From: Ptychodera flava
Lineage: Eukaryota; Hemichordata; Enteropneusta; Ptychoderidae
Assembly: GCF_041260155.1 (NCBI RefSeq)
Contig: NC_091933.1
Span: 23,280,599 to 23,344,598, forward strand
DNA: 64,000 nucleotides
Direction of reading: 5' to 3'
Of this stretch, positions 51,296-61,947 are shown piece after piece (positions within the stretch are counted from its first letter, which is position 1; every line of letters begins with the position of its first letter). The notes beneath the pieces are model-generated. The model ran no database searches. It was not told the origin of the DNA and saw nothing but the letters and a program-made list of their open reading frames with translations. Made by a program: the position numbers and the translations under genes.

Positions 51296-54200
51296 CTGTA
51301 ATGAGAAAAAAAATACAGTATTGTAGCTTGTCTTTGCGTCTGAAAATTGGTGAGAAATAAACTGAACAACAGAACAGGAGAATGCAACCAATGGTGACAC
51401 TTTGTCCTGAAAAATCAACAGGGCGCTGACATATTATTTACTTGAGATTACAAAGGCCTGTGATATGTTGACTTTCAATGAATAGACGCATACACCAACT
51501 TCTCATGTCAATAATGATTTATAAAGTTGTCAAAAGGCACCTTCCTTTGTAAAGTTCTCAAGCAAACATGGTAATAAATCAATCACAACCATGTTGGTTG
51601 CGATAGGTATAGACATGTTAAATATACGCAGATATTTAGGGGAGAACCATTTGATTTCTGGGGGAGGGACTTGAGGATTTTTGGGAAAAAAAATGCCGGC
51701 ATTTGAAAAAGGAGGAAAAATTGATCCAGTAATGTCTCAACGTCCAGTAATGATGAAAAATAGAAGAAAATTTGCTGCCACAGTGGCAGGAAAAAAAGAA
51801 ATTTCTGCCATACCCATTTCTTCCACCCCCCCAAATAAAATGCTTCTCCTCGTACTGAGTTAAACCCAATAAGAGTAATATTGTTTTACTTTATTTACCT
51901 GGAATTGTAATCCCTTCATTTGGTAATTTTAGAGCTTTGAATGGAATTGTAGGCATCACCAACACATCATAATCTTCAAACACCTTGTCAAATGCCTTGG
52001 TGATATCCATGCGGATGTTCTGTGCCTTTGCATAGAAATACCCACCATACTCTTGCTTGAGATAATCTCCAAAGAGCAAGAATGTCTGTACAAAAAGCGA
52101 TGATAGTTCACATATAAGAACATGATATTGACACGTCTCTGTATGTATGGACAACTACTCTGTTATGTATACCTCAGGGACAGATATTTGGACTCTCAAA
52201 CTTTCACAATGCTTTCATGGCCTAACACCTGTGGGGTTTCATTTTGAAGCTCATTGCATAAGTATAGCTTTCATCATCTCAGCATTGAGAAAATCAAAAA
52301 TTTAATTTACCCTCCATACAGTTAACCCAGGGATGGCAGCCATTTTAAATTTCAAATATCTGTAGATGTCAAGAAAGTTGTTGCTCTCGTACCAAAATTT
52401 GCATGAGGACCTCTGATTTTGATTCTTGTTTTGTGAAGAGGATGGTTGAAAGTTTTGTTGAGGAAAGTGTCAACATAAACTGAGATTCAATTTCAAGGCA
52501 TATACTGCCTTAAAGGTATAGTGTCACCTGTTCCAATTTTGCCACAATTACCATGGAAAGAGAAAATCTAACCAATAACAGACTTTAAGTGGGTGGCCGC
52601 TTTTTAAAAACAGCGCCCTCACATGGGCATTTTGAATACCAAGGAACGCCCCTTTGACCATATATGGGCATATTTAGATTACAGGTGACTGTATACCTTT
52701 AATCAGAGCTGTTAATTCAATGTGACGCATGAAGGTTTGATTAAACCTTGGTCATCAATATGACTAGCACAGTGTGGCCCTCAGAAGACTCTTTGGTTAT
52801 TCACCATTCGCAACATGACATGTCACAATAGCAGAATCACCTCATCAAAAATGCTCTTCAGACTTCCACAGAATCTTGTTTTCCTGTGGATTTCTATAGA
52901 AAATATGGCCCAAACTCTATAAACTTCTACAGATCTTCTATAAATAGTTATAATATACAGAATTTCTATATGTTATATATAGAACTCTATGAAATTATAT
53001 AGAGCTTTTGAGTGCCAACATGTTAACACACAAAACGCTAATGCATACAGTAGAAACAAAGAAAGAGGGTCTAGTACAACTGTGATTGATCTATGATCAA
53101 AGGATAGCTAACTCAAACCCTAGAAGGGCCGGAATGTTGAGGAATGTTCTGTCCTTCAGTGAGGCACTGTGTGTCCATAGCTTCCCCTCATCCAGGAATA
53201 TAATGGTGACTGTAGGTCAGGCTTCACCCTATGCTTCATACTATGCATGAATTTGCATACATAGTAGATTTAACAGATTACAAGTGCACTTGACTTTCAC
53301 CTTGGAAAAAAGACTGTTTCAAACTTATTGGGGTTACAACTGTACAACGATTCATAAATTTTGACAGGTGTCTTTCAGTATTTTTGTCAAAAGTATTGAG
53401 TACGGTATGTTGGTCTTCTTCCCAAAGTCATTATTTGCTCTTTTTTGACATGCCATGGATATGTGTGAATGTGTGGCATGCACTGTTATTATCAACAATC
53501 TCTGTCTAGAGATGAAATCGTTTGTCAGCAAGAGCAACTGAATACTTATTCCTTGGATTGGAAACATTGTTCTACAAGCACTTTTTCTTATGACTGGATT
53601 ACTACAACTGAAAGATCTGTCTCTAGAGGGCGCTCTCTATTGAGCGACAAATCTTTCAGTCTAATGACTGGGAAGTGACTGCCTGATACTGACAACAATA
53701 TTGAAACACTGCACAAGTCTACAATTACCGGGGCTTTGAGGAAACTTTTGCACTGAAAATTTCAAAAGATACAAAATCAAATAATAATTACTTTTACGAT
53801 GTGAGACTCATCGTTTATTCTTGTCTTGTATCCTCTGTGTAAAGCATTCACTGCGCTGGATGGATAGAATCCTTTGTACTGGGAGCCGGTACCTACGGTA
53901 AATAAACGCAAAGGCCATCAGAGCATCAATTTTCAATATTGCATGTACATTATAAACACATAAGGTAATGTATCTAAATGTAGTCAAAAAACTTTGGTAC
54001 CGTAAAATCTCTATCAATTTGACCAGAAAAAAATAATTACAATTTTAAATTGTTGAATTATTAGAAAATTAATTAAGCCAAATAATGTTAGTGGTTGAAT
54101 TATAAGGGATTTCAACTTTATTGACAGTTTATCAGTGATATGCTTACCATCTTCGATGATTGAAACACATAAGATGACTTTCTGAAGTCTCGACTAAAAT

Positions 54201-57200
54201 ATTCTGTGCTGTACATTGTATTGTTCTGTGTATTTTATCAAAATAAAATGTTCAAAACAGCTTGTCATGATTGGTTGGTCGAATTATTAGAGATTGAGAA
54301 AGTCAAAATTTCCATTGGTGGTTGAACTGTTAAGGGTAATATAAAATTAATTTTTGAGATAAAAATAGCTTGGTCAAATTGATAGTGGTTGAATTAATAG
54401 GGTTATTATGGTATCTCTGGTTGCTATTTTGTCTCGCACAGGCTTCATGTTTACATGAACAAGATTTCTACAACTTACCACATCCTTTTATCATCATATC
54501 AGCGCATCCTTCCCATCCAATTGCAGTGTACACATGATTGGCTGCATTGCATTAGAAAGAATAAAATATTAAAACTGCAGGAGGTAAACTATAGAACATA
54601 CGTAGCATTCTCCGATTAATATTTACTTATACACATTCATTTGAAAAAATATCCAAAAAGCTGCGTAATCAGATGGCAACTTATTCCCTGCAATAGAATC
54701 CAAAGAGACAACTGCAGTATCAATATATGCCTACAGTACAGATCAGGAATAGCTTTCCGACTGCGCTAGCCGGGCCAGCGCTGCGCTAGCGCACTCTAAG
54801 GCATGCGTTGACCCTGCGTTAGAGCCGCGTTAGCGCCTAGCCAACTTGCATTTCATTGTAGTGCACGCAAACAAAGGACGCGTTGACGGAGATTTCAAGG
54901 ACAGGACAATGAACCCATTGACGCATTCTTCTATCATATTCAGCAGACTTGCAACAGTCATGCATGTTTTGCTCATGATACTTCGGCCAAATTCTTAATG
55001 TTACTCATGATTTGATACAAATACTGTACACATGCAAAGACTGTGACCGTGTATTGTATTTCCATCGACAAATTTTCATTTTCCTCAGTTGCCTATGGTT
55101 AAGTAAAAGGGGCATATTGAAAAGAAGTTTGGTGCATTTATCAACTGGTTTGTGAAAATAAAAAATGACATCACAGATCGTTGAGAAACGTGGTGTTGAA
55201 GATCAGATTTTTATAGAAGACCATGGCGATATTTCTTGTAAGTAAAGGTTAGTTAGTCGAACAAGCTGGTGAAGCGAACAGTACGTACAATAACTTGCCG
55301 TGGCATTGATGAACGTACACAGCCATGCAAAATGCAACTTCTACTATGCATAGGAGAACAAATTTGCGAAAGGGTTTGTGTGCCGACGGGAGTAGTTGAA
55401 CAGCATTTCCAAGAGAAGTGTGATCTCTCTCTCTCTCTCTCTAAGTCACTGCTCGATGTCGAGTGAGTCAGACATCGGAATGTCTCTCGTTTTTCATCCT
55501 CACAGAAATGGTTTGCCTGTCAAGGCCAAAATTTGCATGGTAACTATGGAAACCTGTGGTTGCGCATGGGAAACGCCTGCAGCCTACTGTATCTCTTTTG
55601 CGTTTCGGACAATTACCGTCTTCACAATTGAGTAATAATTTTCAGTACTTTTCTTCTAGGCCGTCCCCAATGAGTAAAAAAAGCTGCCAATCAAAATTTG
55701 ATCAGTCGCATGAGTATGTATATTTCGTAACATTTGTCTGTCAACCAATACTAACAGTCCGATCCTGTACTTTGCCTACTTCAAAAACAAAAGAGAAGAC
55801 CAAAAATAGATTGTTTATATATATATATATATATATACTCATGCACACTTATGTAAAATGTAAAACTTCACAAACAAATATTTGAGAAACATGTAAATAA
55901 CAGTGAGTGTGTTGATAGTCTCTGCTGAACAAGTATTCACATAGTCTTCATGGACTTGCTAAAGTTAACTATAAGAATTTACCAAGTCTATGTTCTGGCA
56001 CAGAAATCTCTTCAACTTTGGCTTCGAGGACTATCATCTGAAATGCTGCCTTCTTCACCATTTTATCAACATCTTCTTCAGAGTTTGGCCAACCAAAGCC
56101 TTCCTTCACAATGCCTATTCTAATTCCTGGCAGTTTGGTTGCCAACTGAAAAAAAAGAAAAAATGTAGACTATAATAGTGTCCTGAAGATGTAGACAATG
56201 AAATAATGCAAATTCCTTGGTATGTTACTGTTTTTTAGGGATTATTCTCTGCTGTATAATTTCTACTACACTACATTGTCCATTTATGAAGCAGAGCATC
56301 CAACAAACATGGTCAAACTAATAGTGTACCATATACTAAGGGTTCTTTTCCCTTTTCATCAAAAAATACAGCCACTTTGCACCTCACTGAAAACACCACA
56401 ATTAAAAAGCATACCTAAATGCAAGTATCAATTACTTGATAAGGTCAGAGTTCATTCAAAACATACAATGTAATTCTCCAGCATGCAAACTAATATACAT
56501 TTCCACAGAATGTTACACGCAACCTTGGTAGTCCCACCTTGGTAGTCATACACTTCTGATACTACCTTGGATGTGAGAACTGGAAACATTATGTGCATTG
56601 TTTTAGAATTTTTTATTTTATTTTCCAAAGCTCACTCCCTTGAAGACAAGTAAACATGGCCCTACCACAACCTTCAATCATGCCAGAAAGAGTCTTGCAC
56701 AACGTGATACAAACCATCTATAATACAAACTTTCACATACCAAGACACACTTTATGATACTTTGTGCATCTGTGATACAAGTGTTAAATCTTTCTCGAGT
56801 TCTCAAGATACAAAAAGCTAAAGGACACCGACATATTTACAATTGATGTGACTGAGTGAAGGCTACACTATATAGACTTTCTCTGGACTGCTGCAGTGAA
56901 CCAAAGTCATACAGTTCGTATGACGTGATCACTTGTATTGGAATAGAACTAACATGGTTGGGTTGACACACGATTTCAGACATTCAAGCTAAATATGGAG
57001 CTTACTGTTTTTGTATATTCAGGTACTTCAAGGTTGATTGGTTGTCTTGGATCTAAACCACTGTCGTAGCCAGCAATTACCTGAAAGATGTGACAAAATG
57101 TGGACGACATAGAGTTATTACAGTAAGTGGTCTAACAGTAAAAGAAGCCCTTTTTACATTTTACAACTTACATGTACAGTACAGTGTGGGAATAACTAAT

Positions 57201-60200
57201 GGCAATGGAGGGACCGTGGCTAGGTAAACACTGGATATGCTATCATGATTAAACTTCCAGTAAATTGAAAAAATCCAAATGAAACCACATAGTGTGAAAT
57301 ATTCAAACAATTTGTAACATAACTGGTTGCACATGTTGGTTTTTTGTCTCTTTCCAGTGCTTCATATTACACACAAACATTTTCTATGGCTGGGAAATGC
57401 AATTTTGAACAAGAAATGGTTACCACTGCCACTGTTCAATACAAAGGCATGAATGGTGAGAACACTTACCTCTAATAATAATGCTGTATCAAATACAGTT
57501 TTTGCTATAGGTCCTGTATGATCATTGGTTAACTCAACGGGAAGAATTCCGGTGTATGGCACCAACCCAAACGTTGGCTTCAGACCAACCACTCCACACC
57601 ACGCTGCAGGAATTCGTATAGAACCACCTTGGTCACAGCCAATGGCCATATTGACCTCACCACTGGCAACCTGCGGTTGTAGTACAGCATATGACTGTGC
57701 TTCCACGATCAAATCAATCAAACTACTATACTGTAAAACCTGCCTAAACCAAACCCTGTCTAATCTGGAAACCTGTCTTTACTGAACACCTTTTCTAGTC
57801 CCTTCCACATAGAATCCCATGTTCAAGGAACCTCTATAAACCAGAGAGTTTTCTCAGTCCCTTTGGTGTTCGGTTTAGACAGGTTTCAATGTATATGGAA
57901 TGCATTTACAGTAACATTAAGGCAATACAGAAAGATTCAAATTGCTAAGCAACGGTTGCTAAGGGTAATTTCCAAAAATCAATCAAAATACAAACTTTTC
58001 ATGGTTTTCTTTGTATAGTAAAGATTAACAGAACCATACAATTCCAAAATAAGCAGGTTTGTTGCGCCATTGGTCAGTGATGTCACACATATACAAATTT
58101 TCAGAGCTCTACTTTAAAACATTTAAGCTCCTACAAATTTGCACAAATTTGCACCAAATTTTCCAAAATTTCAGATTCTAACACAGGAGATCCCTGTTTA
58201 GAGCCCCAGAGCATGGATTAGGTTATCTGTTCAAGTACAAACAATTTTTGAACAGGAAAAGATCTACTGTGTCATTTTGTGAAATCTTGAAGGGTTTAAC
58301 GGTGATATCTCATAAATGGTCCAGAATTTTTAGAAACGCATGCTTATCTATATTCTCATATTTGACTTCAATAATCCAACCAGAGAGTCAGCTAAATTGG
58401 TTTACATTTGAGAGAAGTGGAAGATTTTGAGCATTTTCAAAATACCAGGAGTCGAGAATCCGTAGAAAACAACAGAACGGTAAGATTTTGCACGTGCAAA
58501 AGTACGCGTTGGAACATTACCAGCGATAGCAACCAACGCGGGCTTTGAATCCTTTGGTATTGCCTTAATACTTTGATAGAATTTTAACACAATAAGGAAC
58601 AATCTAGCACAAAATGCATTAATTGTACCCAATATGTGGCACACAAACTGCTATTTGTTGATGCATATTATTCTTTGGAAACACTTATTATTTGCATCTC
58701 ACACTACAGAATGCAACACTCAACAAAAGTTGTTAAATGAAATAAGCATGACTTATTTTGGTTTGGTCTGCACATACTTCCATTACAATAATCATAATGG
58801 TTTATGATAACATTGCTAATAACATTTAAAGAGTACGGTTCTTTTGATATGATAATAAACCGTAGGATATCTCCCTAGGCTTCACAAAATTACGGTGCAT
58901 CCATACTTGGTGATAAGATAAGCAAGACAAGGGTAAATGTAGGGAGAAGCAAACTGCTATGGAGCAATGTGAGCATCACTAATAAGACGCTATTTGGCTT
59001 GCCTAGATGAGCTGTTTCTATTATGAGTCAATTCATCTGTGGACTTTCACAAAATCTTGGGTCTATGACTTACCACATATCTTTCATGATATAAAGACAT
59101 AAATAAGGATGCATATACAGAGAATAATTACCAAGACTCCACTACCACTGCTTGATCCACCGGCACTTAGCTCTCTATTGTGTGGATTTCTAATGGCTCC
59201 TTTGACAGAGGTGAAGCTATTTCCAGAGGAGGACATATCTTCTGCGGCGGCTTTGCCAAGGATACGCCCACCTGTCAACAGTTGAAAGATATCACTGAAG
59301 GTCTACCATTCTGAATATGTTAGCATTCATGAAATTCACCAACTTCACTGTCAACCTCTCAGCCATTAATCTTCAAAAAGATTACTTTTTTACAATACCT
59401 CCTTTTCTACTTTTATTGTCTTGCTTTTTTTTTTACTTTTTAAATTGCAAAACAAGGATTGTTTTCAAGTATAGAGAACATGTTCATGAATCATACGCAC
59501 ACTGTGAATGAAGGAAAATTTATGAAAAAAATGCACATAATGAATTTCCTCATATCATCCAACAATATTGATAACTATTCTAGGTTTGTCCTTCAATACA
59601 ACATCACATGCACATGTGACATTGACTGATGCAGACGGAAATTCTGACAAATTTTGTCTTTTAACACATCTGTGTTCGTCACAGCAACTCATCCTTTGCC
59701 GTATTATTTGCATTATTGGAATCATTGAACACCGGAGTAACAAAACATCATTTTGCTTTTCCGGTAAGAATAATCTCCAAGTCTCATACGAATTTCAGAG
59801 AATATTGATATTTGCACATTAATGGTGGACCTGTGACATCACTACAAAAAACCCTAAATCAACAGTTTTCCTGCCAGGTTCATCTGTTGCTATCATGGGG
59901 AGTTGGTCAAGCCTAGTAGAGCGTAACATGTCCTTTGTACCACATTTGAACAGATCTGGACGTCTGAAAGCCAGACATACAATGTACACACGAATCTTGC
60001 TGTAATACACTCATAAACATGGTGATTATTACTGACTACGCCTGTTGTTAATATAGTGTCTGATGCAATGGTGTGTGTGTCATATGGTCTCTTTGATTTT
60101 TGCGCTACGGTACATGTACTTTAAAGTGATGTGAAATGAAACGAGTTCAATTCCTTGACCTTTGGCTCAGTAAATGATGTAGAAACCGTCTATGCTTATG

Positions 60201-61947
60201 AAGTTGTGAAATTACAAAATTTTAGATATTCTTGTGCAACACCTCTCCTCACAAACTGAACTAACCTGCATCCAGTATCCTAGTAACGATGGTTGCATCA
60301 AATTCTGGTACGTATCCCTCTAAAACATAACTACCATTCATCATAGGAACACCAGCTACTGGGATATTGTCCTTGATGGCTAAGGTCTTGCCTGCTAATT
60401 TGCCCGTATCTGCACCCTTTATGTCACATCGCCAGTACCTGAAATGTAATATATCGTTCTTGAGCTTGCAAAATCTGAAAGTACTTGAAAATCTGATGCT
60501 AACTTTCATACATAACAGTTACACAACAGGAAGGAAATGAGCATGATAAAATATCAAGATTTACCAGGCATTGAGTTTGTTTTCTTCAGGTCTTGGTCTG
60601 TAACCAGGTGTTCTTGGATACTTGACTGGAAGTAGTGGTTCGGGTAGACTGTCCACGACATCAAAGGACTTGCATGAAAATGCCATAAATTCTGTTGGAT
60701 AGTACACATTACACTACATTTTACTGATCATAAGTAACAAATTCCACAATTTATTCTGAAAGAAAAATGTTTAGGCATAAATAAAGTGTGGACTAACAGT
60801 AGTTGATTTGTATCTGATGAAAACAGTATGTGTACTCTCATACTCTCTAGTTATTCAAACATACGAGATACTACGAAATTGCTTACACTAACATATAAAG
60901 TGAAGTGTGCCATGATCCTAAAACAACAGAAATGTCATCTGGAATGTGTTTTATTCTTAAAATTTTGCTTTTCAAGACGGCAGGAAAACATTTTTTTGCA
61001 AAGATAAATGTGTATAGAAGAATTTGATTTATTTTCTTCAATGCCATTACACTGATGAAATGCACAAAGATGAAATTCATGCCCAATTCTGAATCAGACA
61101 ACCTCGATATTGTTGTAACTCTTCTGTGGTGGCTTCCATGTTAAATTTACTTGCTATTTTCATCAGCTGGTTGATGCTTGGTACACGCACAGCAGGGGCT
61201 TTGTATATCTTATCTGAAATGTGGATTAAGAAATATTATATTAAATCAACACGGTCAAGGTACATGGTGAGCTGATGTCTCGGATTACTGGACACCAGAT
61301 CAAAACCACTGAACCTTAGTCTGGACAGACTGCTAGATGCTTTTCTCTATGGTAAGGAAATATTCAGGTGTGTTTTATGACAAATCCTTCTACCTATTGA
61401 AGACTGACCAAAACATACTCAGATCACTCATCAAGGCAGTTATCTCTTTCTTTCACTGTGTCTTAATATAAAAACAATACCTCCTTGCATTGTCATATCC
61501 TCCTCAGCTAAATTTATCTCAGTATTTCTAATCTTGCCAAAACTAAAAAAAAATGCTAAGTCAAATTTTGATAGTATCGCCGCTACATAGAGACTGGGAC
61601 TCTATGTCCAATTCTTTCCAAATCCTCGGGTCTAGATCAATGATTCATTTACAAGGACCTGCAGTGCGGCAGTACTATACGTTTGTGAACCGAGTTCTGC
61701 ATTTCCCGTTACACACCTCATACTAGGGCTTTGAATCAAAAGGATCCTACAACCCTGCAGAGAGCCAATACTTTGCGACCAGAGCCTACAGAAAAGCTAC
61801 TTTGTCATGGTGTTATGCACATGCAATGACCTGACTTGGCAAAATGTAGGTCAATAAAAATTGTCTGCTGTGATGTTACTGGCACTTACCATGATCAGCT
61901 GTTGAGGCGTCACTTTGACCTCCACTGTCTGACGAACTGGTAGACAT
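51093..61947 (-). CDS. Amidase-signature hydrolase, copy C (intact, 12 exons, 533 aa)
   Basis: Serine amidase of the amidase-signature (AS) family, expected to hydrolyse a carboxamide to acid plus ammonia or amine; the substrate cannot be read from sequence. Coding exons 5' to 3': 61890-61947, 61103-61213, 60565-60691, 60266-60438, 59132-59271, 57470-57670, 57006-57080, 55983-56145, 54479-54541, 53792-53892, 51899-52085, 51093-51295. All junctions are GT-AG; the sum is 1602 nt, 533 codons plus TGA, the usual AS length. Triad by motif: Lys121 in AIKDN, cis-Ser196 in GGSSSGSG, nucleophile Ser220 in DQGGSIR; the 24-residue spacing between the serines matches known AS enzymes. The later motifs [11 protein letters not shown] and [11 protein letters not shown] also fit. 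No signal peptide or membrane segment is seen. It is the only undamaged copy of the three. One oddity is Cys215 where both paralogs have Gly, five residues before the nucleophile. The style resembles bacterial nitrile-hydratase-linked amidases more than vertebrate FAAH. Confidence 0.92.
51899..52085 (-). CDS. Copy C exon 11
   Basis: Encodes residues 405-466. [20 protein letters not shown] is followed by [16 protein letters not shown], the 'D-x-L-x-x-P-T' block that AS enzymes carry late in the fold. Confidence 0.93.
52514..52698. mobile_element. 185 bp TTAA-flanked miniature element
   Basis: TTAA-AGGTATAGTGTCACCTGT at the left and ACAGGTGACTGTATACCT-TTAA at the right: about 20 bp inverted ends and a perfect TTAA duplication. 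Intron 10 of copy C. Confidence 0.7.
53792..53892 (-). CDS. Copy C exon 10
   Basis: Encodes residues 371-404, [20 protein letters not shown] then [11 protein letters not shown]. 101 nt. The donor in copy C is GTAATT. Confidence 0.9.
54000..54411. mobile_element. Possible TA-flanked pogo/mariner-like element
   Basis: Left CCGTAAAATCTCTATCAATTTGACCA and right TGGTCAAATTGATAG...GGTTATTATGG form an imperfect inverted pair flanked by TA. The interior repeats GGTTGAATTATTAG. Confidence 0.4.
54479..54541 (-). CDS. Copy C exon 9
   Basis: A 63 nt exon for residues 350-370, [19 protein letters not shown], corresponding to the 'I-x-x-E-G...M-x-K-G-x-G' segment of bacterial amidases. This is the least conserved exon among the three copies. 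Acceptor ATGCAG, donor GTAAGT. Confidence 0.85.
55424..55442. repeat. (CT)n microsatellite
   Basis: About nine CT units inside an intron of copy C. Confidence 0.85.
55983..56145 (-). CDS. Copy C exon 8
   Basis: Encodes residues 296-349, beginning [18 protein letters not shown], the conserved AS 'R-I-G-x-V-K-E-G' strand, and ending ISVPEHRL. 163 nt, phase 0 in, phase 1 out. Confidence 0.92.
57006..57080 (-). CDS. Copy C exon 7
   Basis: Encodes residues 271-295, [20 protein letters not shown] and onward. 75 nt between phase-0 introns. The corresponding exon in copy B is disrupted. Confidence 0.92.
57470..57670 (-). CDS. Copy C exon 6 (nucleophile serine)
   Basis: Encodes residues 204-270 with [20 protein letters not shown], then [18 protein letters not shown]. 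Ser220 is the presumed nucleophile. Both paralogs read AIGGDQGGS, so the Cys is private to copy C. 201 nt, phase 0 on both sides. Confidence 0.95.
57731..57891. mobile_element. 161 bp TA-flanked MITE (pogo/mariner type)
   Basis: TA-CTGTAAAACCTGCCTAAACCAA at the left and TTCGGTTTAGACAGGTTTCAATG-TA at the right, about 25 bp imperfect inverted ends; interior has CTGTCTAATCTGGAAACCTG. Intron 5 of copy C, just upstream of exon 6. Confidence 0.65.
59132..59271 (-). CDS. Copy C exon 5 (cis-serine, AS signature)
   Basis: Encodes residues 157-203 and ends in the amidase-signature block [12 protein letters not shown]. Ser196, the first Ser after GG, is the presumed cis-Ser. Phase 1 in, phase 0 out. 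Confidence 0.94.
60266..60438 (-). CDS. Copy C exon 4 (catalytic lysine)
   Basis: Encodes residues 99-156. [20 protein letters not shown] contains the presumed catalytic Lys121, followed by [19 protein letters not shown]. This is the most conserved exon between the copies: only about five base differences from copy A over 173 nt. Confidence 0.94.
60565..60691 (-). CDS. Copy C exon 3
   Basis: Encodes residues 57-98, with [19 protein letters not shown] followed by PEENKLNAW, the linker into the AS core typical of bacterial-type amidases. The adjoining 126 bp intron 3 is nearly identical to that of copy A. Confidence 0.92.
61103..61213 (-). CDS. Copy C exon 2
   Basis: Encodes residues 20-56, including [18 protein letters not shown], a helix-like N-terminal segment preceding the AS core. 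The exon is 111 nt between phase-1 introns, so skipping it would keep the frame. The copy B exon has the same length; copy A is frameshifted here. Confidence 0.9.
61890..61947 (-). CDS. Copy C exon 1 (start codon)
   Basis: ATG at 61947-61945 opens 19 codons of a Ser/Gly-rich, low-complexity N-terminus ([15 protein letters not shown]...). It ends in phase 1 at a GTAAGT donor. The start is chosen because the first exons of all three copies align here, each with an MST/MAS-type beginning and an A-rich context before ATG. Confidence 0.85.
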
